A stretch of 64,000 nucleotides of DNA from Candidatus Sphingomonas phytovorans. Lineage in GTDB: Bacteria; Pseudomonadota; Alphaproteobacteria; Sphingomonadales; Sphingomonadaceae. Under the pieces are notes generated by a model. It was not told the origin of the DNA and did no database searches. It was given only the letters and a program-made list of their open reading frames with translations. Both the position numbers and the translations under genes were made by a program. Location: the NCBI GenBank assembly GCA_029202385.1, contig CP119314.1, positions 4,701,001 to 4,765,000 on the forward strand, written 5' to 3'. This document shows positions 45,744-55,491 of this stretch, one piece after another. Position 1 is the first letter of the stretch. Each line of letters starts with the position of its first letter.

Positions 45744-46567
45744 GACAGATGCGGTTCACCATGCTCGGCGATGAGGCGTTCCGCCATCGCCACGTCCTCC
45801 CTTGTGTCGATGCCCGACATGGCATGGGGGAGCGCGGCGACCTCTACCGTCAATATGTCCTCTCCCGATTCGAGAAAGCGCAACTGCTCGAGCCCTTCGA
45901 GGCATTCGTATGGCGTTGGTGCGGTCGCTTCGAAGCGACCGAGCGCATCGAAGCGATAGGCGTACAGGCCGATATGCCGGAATACCGGCGAAAGGGGACT
46001 GGCCTGCCGCAATTGCGCCTCGCCGCGGATCGCCGGGATTACCGCCTTCGAAAACCACAGTGCTCGGTCATCGGCGCGCCGGACACAGGTCGTGCCGCTG
46101 AACGGCGAGGCATGCTTGTGGTGTCGCAGTGCCTCCAGCGCTTCCCACGACAGCGGGACGACGGGCGTCGCCACCCCGCAGGTCGTCGAGTTGCGAAGTG
46201 CCGCAATCAGTGCCGCGATCATCGCCGGCTGTGCGAAGGGCGCGTCGCCCTGCAGATTGACGATGATCGGCGGCCTGGCCTCCCGGTCGCGCGCGACTGC
46301 CCAGGCGCGGCCCGAGCCGGAACTGATCGCCGCGTCGGTGAGGACAGCCTCGCAGCCAAGGTCCCGCGCATGGTCCAGGATGCGCGCATCATCGGTCGCC
46401 ACGACCACATCCGCATTCCCGACCCGCCTGGCACCTTCGCGCGCGATCGCCACGACTCGTGCCAGCAGCGTTCGTCCCGCGATCGGAATCAGTGGCTTGC
46501 CCGGGAGGCGCTGGGACGCGAAGCGGGCCGGGATCACGATCAGGTCGGGTGGTGCGCCCTCAGGCAA
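45734..46567 (-). CDS. kdsB: CMP-Kdo synthetase
   Basis: 277 residues. The start IVIPARFASQRLPGKPLIPI is the pyrophosphorylase signature. VVVATDDARI, SGSGRAWAV and VNLQGDAPF follow the order of KdsB/KpsU cytidylyltransferases. The enzyme activates Kdo with CTP for KpsC and KpsS. It overlaps kpsF by 8 bp and the phosphatase-like gene by 10 bp. Together with kdsA and kpsF in the window it completes a dedicated CMP-Kdo supply apart from the Kdo-8-phosphate phosphatase. Confidence 0.92.
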   Translation of the reverse strand: MPEGAPPDLIVIPARFASQRLPGKPLIPIAGRTLLARVVAIAREGARRVGNADVVVATDDARILDHARDLGCEAVLTDAAISSGSGRAWAVARDREARPPIIVNLQGDAPFAQPAMIAALIAALRNSTTCGVATPVVPLSWEALEALRHHKHASPFSGTTCVRRADDRALWFSKAVIPAIRGEAQLRQASPLSPVFRHIGLYAYRFDALGRFEATAPTPYECLEGLEQLRFLESGEDILTVEVAALPHAMSGIDTREDVAMAERLIAEHGEPHLSWA

Positions 46568-47570
46568 CGCCCGCCCGCAGGATGTCGTGGAGGTGGATCA
46601 CCCCGACCAGGCGCCCTTCCTCGCAGACGAAGAGTACCGATACGGAATTGTCGTTGAGAATCCGCAACGCGTCAGAGGTGAGCGTATCCGGGCCCAGCGA
46701 GATCGGCGTCGCGGTCATGTGATCCCGGATGTCGTCGCCGAGATGCTTGCTGGCGAAGCTGCGCCGCAGATCGCCATCAGTGAAGGCGCCGACGAGGTGA
46801 TCCTCATCGTCGACCACCGCAGTGCAGCCATAGCGCTTGCGGCTCATCTCGATCGTCGCATCAAGCAGGGTGGCACCGGTCCGCACCATCGGCACATCCT
46901 CGCCGCGCGCCATCAACTGTCTGACCGTGGTCAGTTGCGCGCCGAGCCGGCCGCCGGGATGAAAGGTCAGGAAGTCCGAACGGGTGAAGCCGCGCCGCTC
47001 GATGAGCGCCACCGCGAGCGCGTCGCCCAGCACTGCCTGCACCGTGGTGGACGATGTCGGTGCCAGTTCGTTGGGACATGCCTCGCGAACCGGGGGCAGG
47101 ACGAGGCAGATATCGGCCGCTCGCCCGGCGGCGCTGTCGGCGCGCGCGGTCGCGACGATCAGCTTCACCCCGAAGCGCCGGCAATAGGCGATGATGTCGC
47201 CGAGTTCAGTCGTCTCGCCCGACCAGCTCAGCGCGAGCACGATATCCTCGAGGCCGATCATGCCGAGGTCGCCATGGCTCGCCTCGCTTGGATGCAGGAA
47301 CAGCGAGGGCGTGCCGGTCGAGGTCATCGTCGCGGCGATCTTGCGGCCTACCAGTCCGCTTTTCCCCATGCCGGTGACGATCAGGCGGCCCGAATGAGCG
47401 CTGATCGCCGCGACCGCGGCGATGAAGCTCTGACGCAGCGGTGGCGTGCGCAGCGCTTCGGCAAAAGCCTGGAGTGCGTCGATCTCGATTCGCGTGGTGC
47501 GGAGAGCAGAGAGCAAGCCGGACTCGTCCAATCCGCCGGCGGTAGTCGCCTGCGTGAAATTCGTCTGCAT
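46560..47570 (-). CDS. kpsF: Arabinose-5-phosphate isomerase
   Basis: 336 residues from the ATG at 47570, which has a strong GGGGGAAG ribosome-binding site; an earlier start lacks one. The SIS domain holds IVTGMGKSGLVGRKIAATMT and LHPSEASHGDLGMI with the catalytic His; two CBS domains follow (DVPMVRTGATLLDA, YGCTAVVDDEDHLVGAFTDG, VSVLFVCEEGRLVGVIHLHD). It isomerises ribulose-5-P to arabinose-5-P, the first step to Kdo. It heads the minus-strand unit and diverges from kdsA, with about 160 bp of shared promoter region. Confidence 0.93.
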   Translation of the reverse strand: MQTNFTQATTAGGLDESGLLSALRTTRIEIDALQAFAEALRTPPLRQSFIAAVAAISAHSGRLIVTGMGKSGLVGRKIAATMTSTGTPSLFLHPSEASHGDLGMIGLEDIVLALSWSGETTELGDIIAYCRRFGVKLIVATARADSAAGRAADICLVLPPVREACPNELAPTSSTTVQAVLGDALAVALIERRGFTRSDFLTFHPGGRLGAQLTTVRQLMARGEDVPMVRTGATLLDATIEMSRKRYGCTAVVDDEDHLVGAFTDGDLRRSFASKHLGDDIRDHMTATPISLGPDTLTSDALRILNDNSVSVLFVCEEGRLVGVIHLHDILRAGVA

Positions 47571-47731
47571 TGACTTCCCCCGGGAACGCATATCAGCAAA
47601 CTAAGCTGGCCAGTGTCTAATTCGCTATCGCGTTGACTTCCAGCGCTTCCGCAGCGCAGGGCCTCATGACGCGACCGCCTGTTGCTCTAGAGAGACGGGC
47701 GCCCTGCGTGGCAAGTCAAAAGGGATGAAAC

Positions 47732-48580
47732 ATGCGTCTGTGCGGGAAAGAGATTGGTCCGAATCGGCAGATTTTTTTCATCGCAGGACCATGCGTTATC
47801 GAAAGTGAAGCCTTTGCGCTCGATACCGCGACACGGCTTCGCGCGATCGCAGACCGGCTTGGCGTCCTGCTGATCTACAAGAGTTCCTTCGACAAGGCCA
47901 ATCGTAGCTCGGGTACATCCTTTCGCGGCCCCGGCATCGAAGAGGGGCTGCGTATCCTGGAGAAGGTGCGGCAGGAGACTGGTCTCCCGGTCCTGACCGA
48001 CGTTCATTCCGAGGGGCAGGTGAAGATGGTCGCTGAGGTCGTCGATGTGCTGCAGACGCCTGCCTTCCTGGCGCGGCAGACCGATTTCATCGCGGCGGTG
48101 GCGGCATCGGGCAAGCCGGTCAACATCAAGAAGGCGCAGTTCCTCGCGCCGGGTGACATGGTCCATGTCGTCGCCAAGGCCCGAGCCGCAGCCGAGGCCG
48201 CCGGTGTTCCGGCCGACAATTTTCTGGTGTGCGAACGGGGTGCGAGCTTCGGCTACAACAATCTCGTCTCGGACATGCGCAGTCTTGCGATCATGCGCGA
48301 GACAGGGTGCCCGGTCGTGTTCGACGCGACTCATTCAGTGCAGTTGCCGGGCGGGCAGGGCGATCGTTCGGGCGGCCAGCGCGAGTTCGTGCCGGTGCTT
48401 GCCCGCGCGGCCGTCGCGGCGGACATATCCGGGCTTTTCATGGAAACGCATCCGGATCCCGATCGGGCGCTGTCGGACGGGCCGAATAGCTGGCCGCTTG
48501 ACCAGCTGGAGACGTTGCTTGAACGGCTCGTCGCCATCGATGCGGTGGTGAAGGACGCCGCCGCCGATACAAGCGCATAG
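47732..48580 (+). CDS. kdsA: Kdo-8-phosphate synthase
   Basis: 282 residues, full family length. The N-terminal [16 protein letters not shown] and [20 protein letters not shown] are the phosphoenolpyruvate-binding signatures of Kds[21 protein letters not shown] and [14 protein letters not shown] follow in the conserved order. The enzyme condenses arabinose-5-phosphate with phosphoenolpyruvate. It diverges from kpsF and is followed by a small membrane protein gene. Confidence 0.95.
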   Translation: MRLCGKEIGPNRQIFFIAGPCVIESEAFALDTATRLRAIADRLGVLLIYKSSFDKANRSSGTSFRGPGIEEGLRILEKVRQETGLPVLTDVHSEGQVKMVAEVVDVLQTPAFLARQTDFIAAVAASGKPVNIKKAQFLAPGDMVHVVAKARAAAEAAGVPADNFLVCERGASFGYNNLVSDMRSLAIMRETGCPVVFDATHSVQLPGGQGDRSGGQREFVPVLARAAVAADISGLFMETHPDPDRALSDGPNSWPLDQLETLLERLVAIDAVVKDAAADTSA

Positions 48581-48615
48581 GTGCAACCCTTCACCGCGAT
48601 GAGTGTTGACTAGGC

Positions 48616-48924
48616 ATGCTCGCACATGTCCCGATCTCGATAGGCATCCAGCTTGCGTGCTGGGGAATCGGCCGTCTGTTCCGCGCGCCGACCAGGGCGT
48701 CGGTCTGGATCGGGTGCTTCGCCGGCGCTGCCGTGTGCATCATGCGCGAAATCACCCAGCGCGAATATCAATGGATCGAGCAGTTCGGTAATGGCCGCCG
48801 GGCGAACATGCCCGGCTATGTCGGGCTCGAAGTCTGGGAATGGAACAGTCATTCCATCTCGGAAACGGTCGTTGCCGTGCTGGCATCCGTGGTCTTGGCG
48901 ATCGTCGTGAGCCGGCGCGCATAG
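48616..48924 (+). CDS. Small membrane protein of unknown function
   Basis: 102 residues. Two or three hydrophobic stretches: residues 5-20 (VPISIGIQLACWGIGRL), 27-45 (ASVWIGCFAGAAVCIM) and a C-terminal segment (TVVAVLASVVLAIVV). Between the second and third lies an aromatic and charged loop (REITQREYQWIEQFGNGRR). It lies 35 bp after kdsA and may be co-transcribed. I do not recognise the family. Confidence 0.6.
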   Translation: MLAHVPISIGIQLACWGIGRLFRAPTRASVWIGCFAGAAVCIMREITQREYQWIEQFGNGRRANMPGYVGLEVWEWNSHSISETVVAVLASVVLAIVVSRRA

Positions 48925-49157
48925 GGGCGTCCGGAACGGCCCGGCATGGCTCCCAAAATACTCCGACGCCAGAGCGCGGAGGCGCAGAGCCCGCGAAAAT
49001 ACTCGTTGAGACGACACACGCGGAAGGATCAATCCAGTCTGCGTCACCCCAGGAGCGCCCTTGCGGATGTAGTCGGCCGAAACCCCTTTTTCCGGCTTCC
49101 TCCGAAACGGCAGTTAAATACTGTGCTGTTCTGGACGTGGTGCGTATTACCTGGTCG

Positions 49158-49697
49158 ATGACCCCGGATTCCGAGGAACGCGCGCTGTCGACCGATCAGC
49201 AACCTGACATTGCCGGCCATGTCCGCCACTGGCGGCCGGCGCTGATGTCCTTCTTCCTCAAGCGCGTGCACAACCACGCCGAGGCGGAAGACCTGACTCA
49301 GGAAACCTTCGCGCGGGTGTTCGGCGGCGGGAGCGCCGAGGCCGGCCTTCATGCCGGCTATATCTTCAAGATTGCGGCCAATCTGCTTCGGGACCGCTCA
49401 AGACGGTCGCGTGTCCGCACCGAGCAATATGATACGGTGTGCCTGCTCTACGGGCAGGGTATCGACTGGCTCGATCCGGAGAAGATCGCCGCGGGTCGCA
49501 GTCTCGTCGCGCAAATCATGCGGTCGCTCCGCGACCTGCCCGAACGGACACGGACGATCTTCGTCCTCTATCGAATCGAAAGCATCGACAAGCGCGTGAT
49601 CGCGGAAAGCTTCGGCATTTCGCCGAGCGCTGTCGAAAAACATGTGGCCCGCGCCACGATCCACCTGATGGCGCGCGCCCGGGAAGTTTCAAAATGA
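49158..49697 (+). CDS. ECF sigma factor, FecI type
   Basis: 179 residues from the ATG at 49158; the longer frame upstream has no sigma homology. Region 2 has FFLKRVHNHAEAEDLTQETF; region 4 has LPERTRTIFVLYRIESIDKR and FGISPSAVEKHVARATIHL, the DNA-binding helix-turn-helix. It sits directly upstream of fecR with an ATGA overlap and of an STN-domain TonB receptor, the standard order of cell-surface signalling systems. It should switch on the receptor and perhaps the secreted-protein/exporter genes downstream when the receptor binds its ligand (inference). Confidence 0.9.
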   Translation: MTPDSEERALSTDQQPDIAGHVRHWRPALMSFFLKRVHNHAEAEDLTQETFARVFGGGSAEAGLHAGYIFKIAANLLRDRSRRSRVRTEQYDTVCLLYGQGIDWLDPEKIAAGRSLVAQIMRSLRDLPERTRTIFVLYRIESIDKRVIAESFGISPSAVEKHVARATIHLMARAREVSK

Positions 49698-50725
49698 CGT
49701 CTCCGGCACAGCAGGATTGCCTCCAGGTCGACGAGCAGGCGGCATTGTGGTGCCTTCGCCTCAGCGAGGGGCGCCTCGACGCCGACGAACGTGGCCGGTT
49801 CGACGCATGGATCGCGTCGGACGAGGCGCATGTCGTTGCGTTCGAGGAGGCGGTGGCGGTCTGGCACGGCATGGATGACGTCGCCGACATGCCCGAAATG
49901 ATCCGCTATCGCGCGGAAGCGGTGGAGGCGCTGCGCCGGGCCAATGAGCGCCGCTGGGCGCGCAGCCCCCGCTGGATTTCGGCTGGCTGGATGAAGATCG
50001 CCGCGGCCTGCGTGGCGGTGGTGCTGACGACCATGGTCTATCTGCTGCATGATCCCATGGCATCCTATTCGACGGGAACGGGCGAGCGCCGGGTCGTCGT
50101 GCTGGAAGACGGCACACGCGTCACGCTCGACGCCGCGACTGAGGTGACCGTGCGGATGGACCGCAACAGCCGGCGTCTCGAACTGGTCTCGGGCCGGGCC
50201 AAATTCGACGTCGCGCACGATGCGCTGCGCCCCCTCAGCGTGCTGGCGCGCAACCGGCTGACCTTGGCGACGGGCACGTCATTCAGCGTCGAACTGCTGG
50301 CCCAGCAGATGCGGGTCGTGCTGTACGAAGGCCGGGTCGAGGTGATGGCCCAGGCGGCGGATGGAACGCGGCACAGCATCCTGCCCGCGCCGGGAAGGCC
50401 AGGGCTCGTCCCGGGCAGCGAACTGATCGCATCGACCAGCGGCGTGGCGACGCAAATCGCGCCGACCGATGTCTCGCGGTCGCTGTCCTGGGAAAACGGC
50501 CAGCTCACCTTCGACGCCGAACCGCTCTCGCTGGCCGTCGACCGGATGAATCGCGACGCCCGTGAAAAGCTGGTCATCTCCGATCCGAGGATCGCGTCCT
50601 ATAGCGTCAGCGGCGTCTTCCTCGGCGCCGATGCCGAGGCCTTTGTCGAGGGTGTTTGCGCCCTGCATCCGGTACAGGCGACCCGAGAGCCCGGACGGAT
50701 CGTCCTGAGCTACAAGGCAAGCTGA
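49694..50725 (+). CDS. FecR-type anti-sigma/signal transducer
   Basis: 343 residues, overlapping the sigma gene by ATGA. An N-terminal cytoplasmic DUF4880-like helical part (ALWCLRLSEGRLDADERGRF) is followed by one membrane segment (IAAACVAVVLTTMVYLL, near residue 105) and the periplasmic FecR domain (RRVVVLEDGTRVTLDAATEV, FDVAHDALRPLSVLA, VVLYEGRVEV). It ends with a secretin/STN-like part (LTFDAEPLSLAVDRMNR). It relays ligand occupancy of the TonB receptor to the sigma factor. Confidence 0.92.
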   Translation: MTSPAQQDCLQVDEQAALWCLRLSEGRLDADERGRFDAWIASDEAHVVAFEEAVAVWHGMDDVADMPEMIRYRAEAVEALRRANERRWARSPRWISAGWMKIAAACVAVVLTTMVYLLHDPMASYSTGTGERRVVVLEDGTRVTLDAATEVTVRMDRNSRRLELVSGRAKFDVAHDALRPLSVLARNRLTLATGTSFSVELLAQQMRVVLYEGRVEVMAQAADGTRHSILPAPGRPGLVPGSELIASTSGVATQIAPTDVSRSLSWENGQLTFDAEPLSLAVDRMNRDAREKLVISDPRIASYSVSGVFLGADAEAFVEGVCALHPVQATREPGRIVLSYKAS

Positions 50726-50843
50726 AAACAACGCGGGGCAAAAAAACTGCCACGGCCAAGTGAGTGAAAAGCATAGGCGTGCGTATTACTCCCCTGATCG
50801 ACCGTCAGAATGGACGGCGACAAAAAAGGGGAGGTGTTACGAA

Positions 50844-53800
50844 ATGCGGGATTCCTTGCGCGCCTATCTTTTCTCGGCGACGGCGATCGTCGCTGTGCTT
50901 GCGCAGCCATCGGCGGCCCTGGCGCGAAGCCCGGTATATCGGTTCAACATTCCGGCGCAGGGCCTGGGCAATGCGCTGAAGGCGTTCGGCGAAACATCGC
51001 GGCAACAGATTATCTTCGATGCGGCCGCGGTGAACGGCAAGAAGAGCCCGGCGCTCGTGGGCAGCTTCACCAAGGACGAGGCGCTGGCGCATCTGCTCGC
51101 CAATTCAGGCCTGACGGTGCAGACGGGGCGGTCGGGGGTTCTGATCGTGCGGCCGGCGGCGCAGCCAGCGCAACCGGGGCAGAGCCGAACGGCGACGGGC
51201 GATGCCGCGATAGGGGTTTCCGCGGCCGGCCAGGACGATACCAGCGACATCATCGTGACGGCGCAGAAGCGGGAAGAATCGCTGAAGGACGTGCCGATCG
51301 CGATTTCCGCCTTCTCCAAACAGTCACTCGACGACCACAAGATCGAAAGCGGATCCGAGTTGTTGCGTGCGGTGCCCAACGTCAATTTCTCCAAGGGCAA
51401 TTTCAGCATGTACAATTTCTCGATCCGCGGGATCGGGACGAAGGCGATCTCCGCGTCGAGCGATCCGGCGGTCGCGGTAAGCTTCAACAACACGCCGTTG
51501 ATCCGCAACCGACTGTTCGAATCGGAATTTTTCGATCTGCAGCGTGTCGAGGTGCTGCGCGGGCCGCAGGGCACGCTCTACGGCCGCAATGCGACCGGCG
51601 GCGTGGTCAATATCATCCCGGCGCTGCCGACCTACACGCTGGGCGGCGAAGCGAAGGCAGAGGTCGGCAGCTATAATACGAGGCGGCTGAACGGGATGCT
51701 CAACGTGCCGCTCAGCGATACGCTCGCCGTCCGCGTCGCAGGCTCGATGACGAAGCGGGACGGCTTCGACTACAACACCTTCACGAAGAAGAACGTCAAC
51801 GACCGCGATCTCTGGTCGACCCGTGCCACGGTGCAATGGGAACCGAGCGACCGGTTCAAAGCCAACATCATCTGGCAGCATTTCCAGGAAGACGACCATC
51901 GCTCACGCACCGGCAAGCAGCTCTGCGCCCGCGATCCCGGGCCGGAGAAGGTCGGCGATACCGTGGTGCCTGAAGCGCTCCGCTCGCGGCTGAGCCAGGG
52001 GTGTCTGCCTGTATCGCTCTATGACGACCGGTCGTTCGGCGCACCCAATGGCAGCAGCCTCGGCTATGTCGTTCTTCCAACCTATCTGATTGCCGCGGGG
52101 CTCGATCCGCAGACCTTTTCGGTAGTACCCGGTATTCTACCGGGCGACCCTTATGCGAATGTCGTGCAGTCGCGTAATCTGCGCGAGATCGCGACCAGCT
52201 ACGACCCCGTCTTTCACGCGAAGAACGACGTTTTCCAGCTCAACCTGGAATTCAAGGTCAGTGATTCCCTGAAACTCATCTCGCAAACCGCCTATGCCCG
52301 CGATCGTTATTATTCATCGCAGGATTATAATCGTTTCGTTTCCAAGCCGATATTCCCCGACACGCAAGGATTGCTTGATTTCTTCGGCAATCCTCTCTCG
52401 GGGCCGGGGGCATCGCCCGGCGGCATCTATGTTGATCCTCAATTGGGCGCATCCAATCGAATATTATCAGTGGATTTGAGTCGTTCCCGTAATGATCAGT
52501 GGACGCAGGAGCTTCGTCTGCAATCTTCTTTTGACGGGCCTTTAAATTTCAGTTTTGGTGGAAACTATCTTAATTTCAAGTCTCAGGATGACTATTACGT
52601 ATTCAACAATCTTTTTACGTATAGCGCGGAAAATTTCTACAATAACAGCAATGATCCGGCGAATGGCGCGCACGTTCCTTGTCCTCCGAATACGACGACC
52701 AGGGAATGTATCTACGTGGATCCGAATCCGATCGGCTCGCTGAACGATCTCGGTCACAATTATTTTCTCAGTCGTAATATCGTTAAGACAGAATCCTGGG
52801 CATTGTTCGGAGAAACGTACTGGAACGTCGCCAATAATGTGAAGATCACTGCCGGGCTCCGTTACACGAATGACAGGAAAACGGCGACGCCGGTCCCAAG
52901 TCAGTTGTTGCTCGGCGGCGGCGGTGACCTCGGCAACAGCGGCGGTTTCGTCAATAGCGGTTATCCGGCGCTTCCCGATATCAACCAGAAATGGGGCAGG
53001 TTCACCGGGCGCCTTGTGGTCGACTGGAAGCCTGATTTGTCCTTCACCGACGACACGCTGATCTATGCATCGGCCTCGCATGGCTACAAGGGCGGCGGTG
53101 CCAATCCCCCGCGGGCTGATCTCAATCCGCGAGTGGTTCAATATCAGCCGCTTCCGACAACCTTCAAGCCGGAATATGTCAACGCGTTCGAGATCGGTAC
53201 CAAAAATAGTTTCGCGGGTGGCAAGCTGAGCCTCAACGCCACCGCCTTTTATTATGACTACAAGGACTATCAGGTTTCCCAGATCGTCGACCGCATCTCG
53301 CTTAACGAGAACTTCAATGCGGAGAGCTGGGGCCTGGAGCTTGAGGGGGCATGGCGCCCAACGCGCGCTTTTCGGATCGATGCCAATCTGGGCTATCTCA
53401 GGACGCGGCTCAAAAAAGGCGCGCGCTCGATCGACGTGATGAACCGCACCCAGGGCAATTCGGACTGGGTCGTGCTTCGTCCCTGGATCCAGGTGCCGTC
53501 GAACTGCATCGCGCCGCGCAAGCATGTCGAGGCCATCCTCAATTCGCCTTTTGTCGGCAGTGGCCTCGACCTCTTCATGCTTGCGGCGCTGTGCAACGGT
53601 TCAAGCACGTTCGGGAGCTTCAATCCCGACGTCGCGACGAACCTGCATTTCGACCAGTTCCTCGGGTTCACCTATAATCCCCTGACCGACGCCCCCAATG
53701 GCGGCCGCGGCTTCTATGCCGATCTGGAGGGCAAGGAACTGCCCAATGCGCCACGGTTGACGGTGAATCTCGGTGCGCAATACACCTTCTTCATCGACAA

Positions 53801-54083
53801 ATGGGACCTCACCTTCCGTGGCGACTATTATCGCCAGTCGGCGAGCTGGGGGCGGGTCTACAATACCGCCTATGATCGGCTGAAGCCCTGGGACAATACC
53901 AATCTCGCGGTCACCCTTTCGCGGCCTGAGTCAGATCTGTCCTTTCAATTTTATGTAAAGAACGTGTTCAACAACACGCCTATCTCCGACTTCTTCACTA
54001 ATAGTGATGATACGGGATTGTCCAGTAACGTATTTACGCTGGATCCGCGGATATTCGGTTTCAGTGTAAGTAAGAAGTTCTAA
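50844..54083 (+). CDS. TonB-dependent transducer with STN domain
   Basis: 1079 residues from the ATG at 50844 (GGGGAGG ribosome-binding site). A signal peptide ends near ALA; residues 28-100 are an STN signalling domain (YRFNIPAQGLGNALKAFGET); a TonB box-like IIVTAQKREES and plug domain (ELLRAVPNVNF, VEVLRGPQGTLYGRNATGG) follow. The rest is a large beta-barrel ending in the typical aromatic FGFSVSKKF. The substrate is unknown; the long 1079-residue barrel of this style suggests carbohydrate, aromatic or complex ligands. It is the receptor of the FecIR pair upstream. The middle part (about 52400-52800) is noticeably AT-richer. Confidence 0.93.
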   Translation: MRDSLRAYLFSATAIVAVLAQPSAALARSPVYRFNIPAQGLGNALKAFGETSRQQIIFDAAAVNGKKSPALVGSFTKDEALAHLLANSGLTVQTGRSGVLIVRPAAQPAQPGQSRTATGDAAIGVSAAGQDDTSDIIVTAQKREESLKDVPIAISAFSKQSLDDHKIESGSELLRAVPNVNFSKGNFSMYNFSIRGIGTKAISASSDPAVAVSFNNTPLIRNRLFESEFFDLQRVEVLRGPQGTLYGRNATGGVVNIIPALPTYTLGGEAKAEVGSYNTRRLNGMLNVPLSDTLAVRVAGSMTKRDGFDYNTFTKKNVNDRDLWSTRATVQWEPSDRFKANIIWQHFQEDDHRSRTGKQLCARDPGPEKVGDTVVPEALRSRLSQGCLPVSLYDDRSFGAPNGSSLGYVVLPTYLIAAGLDPQTFSVVPGILPGDPYANVVQSRNLREIATSYDPVFHAKNDVFQLNLEFKVSDSLKLISQTAYARDRYYSSQDYNRFVSKPIFPDTQGLLDFFGNPLSGPGASPGGIYVDPQLGASNRILSVDLSRSRNDQWTQELRLQSSFDGPLNFSFGGNYLNFKSQDDYYVFNNLFTYSAENFYNNSNDPANGAHVPCPPNTTTRECIYVDPNPIGSLNDLGHNYFLSRNIVKTESWALFGETYWNVANNVKITAGLRYTNDRKTATPVPSQLLLGGGGDLGNSGGFVNSGYPALPDINQKWGRFTGRLVVDWKPDLSFTDDTLIYASASHGYKGGGANPPRADLNPRVVQYQPLPTTFKPEYVNAFEIGTKNSFAGGKLSLNATAFYYDYKDYQVSQIVDRISLNENFNAESWGLELEGAWRPTRAFRIDANLGYLRTRLKKGARSIDVMNRTQGNSDWVVLRPWIQVPSNCIAPRKHVEAILNSPFVGSGLDLFMLAALCNGSSTFGSFNPDVATNLHFDQFLGFTYNPLTDAPNGGRGFYADLEGKELPNAPRLTVNLGAQYTFFIDKWDLTFRGDYYRQSASWGRVYNTAYDRLKPWDNTNLAVTLSRPESDLSFQFYVKNVFNNTPISDFFTNSDDTGLSSNVFTLDPRIFGFSVSKKF

Positions 54084-54354
54084 GGATTTGGAATAGATGT
54101 AATAGCAATGGCGGAATTTCAGAATTATAGCGAAAATTCTACAGAATAATTAAGTAAAAATTATTCAAATAGCGTACTGCTGAGCCGGTGGTTCAATACT
54201 ACTGGGGTATGACAATGTTGGCTAAAGTAATACAACATCCATAGTTGTGGCATTACTTCTAAGTAAACATTGACATCAATGTAAAAATTGATGATTGTCT
54301 ATGGGCACCACATCGGATGAGTGCGAATCGCAATTCGAAAACAGGAGAGTTGAA
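54084..54354. other. AT-rich leader of the secreted-protein genes
   Basis: 270 bp of markedly AT-rich DNA between the receptor and the first secreted protein. It contains the palindrome listed separately and probably the promoter of the small secreted proteins. No open frame looks coding. Confidence 0.5.
54267..54282. promoter_or_regulatory. 16-bp palindrome upstream of secreted protein 1
   Basis: ACATTGA-CA-TCAATGT is a perfect inverted repeat, 73 bp ahead of the start at 54355, in AT-rich DNA. It has the size and symmetry of an operator for a dimeric regulator. The regulator is unknown. Confidence 0.45.
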
Positions 54355-54861
54355 ATGAAATTCGTTTCTGCAATCTGCGCAACCGCATTGGCCCTCGCTG
54401 GCACCGCAGCACCCGCTAGCGCGGCTACCTACTCGCCGACGTCGGGCATCGTTGTATTCCAGGGCTCAGTGGTCGTGAAAAAGGGCTTGACCCTTAACTG
54501 CACGCTCAAGCTCACCGTCAACATTACCAGTGCGACCACCGCGACGGCGACTCCAGTATTGTCGACCCCCTCCAATATCCTGTGCCCTACCGTGACGTTC
54601 AGCGGTACGCCCTATCCAGTCACGGTCACCTCTTCGGGCACGCCGCCCGTCTATACCGTGACCCTCAGTAACGTTGTGGTGAACACGATCACCCCGGGTG
54701 GCTGCAGCGGGTCGATCAGCGCGACGTGGGGTGGCAATAGCGCTTCCCCGAGGTTCATTTCGGTGAATACGTCCCTGCCCGGCGGTGGCTCCTCGGATCC
54801 CTGCACGATCGTCGGCACCCTCAATCAGGTTTCGGGTCCGGTCCTCAGCATCAACCCCTGA
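54355..54861 (+). CDS. Secreted four-cysteine protein 1 (PraB-like)
   Basis: 168 residues from the ATG at 54355, behind an AGGAGAG ribosome-binding site; the longer frame is not needed. A clear signal peptide ends at ASA. The mature protein is Thr/Ser/Val-rich and beta-like, with four cysteines in the pattern CTLKLTVN, LCPTVTFSG, GGCSGSISATW, DPCTIVGTL, giving two likely disulfides. It resembles PraB-type small secreted proteins of Pseudomonas, named as activators of alkane oxidation; this is recognition by eye. A paralogue follows. A strong terminator lies 36 bp downstream. Confidence 0.8.
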   Translation: MKFVSAICATALALAGTAAPASAATYSPTSGIVVFQGSVVVKKGLTLNCTLKLTVNITSATTATATPVLSTPSNILCPTVTFSGTPYPVTVTSSGTPPVYTVTLSNVVVNTITPGGCSGSISATWGGNSASPRFISVNTSLPGGGSSDPCTIVGTLNQVSGPVLSINP

Positions 54862-54896
54862 TTGGCGGTGTCACAATAGAATATTCAATCTGACCT

Positions 54897-54929
54897 GCCT
54901 GGGCGCTTTCCGCGCCCAGGCATTTTTTT
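54897..54929 (+). terminator. Rho-independent terminator after secreted protein 1
   Basis: A perfect 10-bp stem, GCCTGGGCGC paired with GCGCCCAGGC across a 5-base loop, followed by A and seven T. Confidence 0.95.
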
Positions 54930-54981
54930 AACGTCGGCATCTCCTCCACTGGTGATTCGCGATTGTCTTCATGAGGTGATG

Positions 54982-55461
54982 ATGGTTAAATCTATTGGCT
55001 TCTGGGTCTGCATGGCCATCTTGGCAACGCAGTCAGCGAGTGCGCAAACTTTCACACCCGTCGGGACATATATGCTCACGGGCAATGTTGTCTTCAATCA
55101 AAGCTTTGCACAGAGCTGCACCTTGAGCATAACGTTTAATGTGCCGTCGACGCCCTCAAGCTCGGCAACCGCGACAACCGGAACGCCGCCATTCCGACCG
55201 GGAGGGCTTCTTTGCGCGAGTTTGACGGTCACGGGCGCACCTCATGGTGTCACTTTTAATCCAGCGACATCCCAGCTCTCGCTGAGCGGATTCGTGATCA
55301 ACACGCCCCTGACCGGCTCGTGCGGTGGCACGCTCAGCGGTGTCTGGAACAATGTCACCAAGCAAATGACCATCAATACATCCTTGCCGGGTGTTGGAGC
55401 GGCGGCTCCCTGCACTATTGTGGGTACGCTCACGGGGCCTTCGGGATTGTACATATCGTAG
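54982..55461 (+). CDS. Secreted four-cysteine protein 2 (paralogue)
   Basis: 159 residues from the ATG at 54982 (GAGG element just ahead; an ATG 3 bp earlier is also possible). Signal peptide ends SASA. The mature protein keeps the four-cysteine frame of its neighbour: SCTLSITFN, LCASLTVTG, GSCGGTLSGVW, APCTIVGTL, with overall divergence and a similar length. It has its own start region and its own terminator, so it is expressed separately from copy 1. Tandem duplication followed by divergence is likely. It may be a structural, adhesive or surface-active secreted protein (family inference). Confidence 0.78.
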   Translation: MVKSIGFWVCMAILATQSASAQTFTPVGTYMLTGNVVFNQSFAQSCTLSITFNVPSTPSSSATATTGTPPFRPGGLLCASLTVTGAPHGVTFNPATSQLSLSGFVINTPLTGSCGGTLSGVWNNVTKQMTINTSLPGVGAAAPCTIVGTLTGPSGLYIS

Positions 55462-55491
55462 ATTGGGCAATCATCATAAATTGCGTACGTG

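Noticed and set aside
46092..47573. 493-codon plus-strand frame opposite kpsF and kdsB
   Set aside because: Lies entirely antisense to well-recognised genes, and its composition is Arg/His-rich shadow text of GC-rich DNA.
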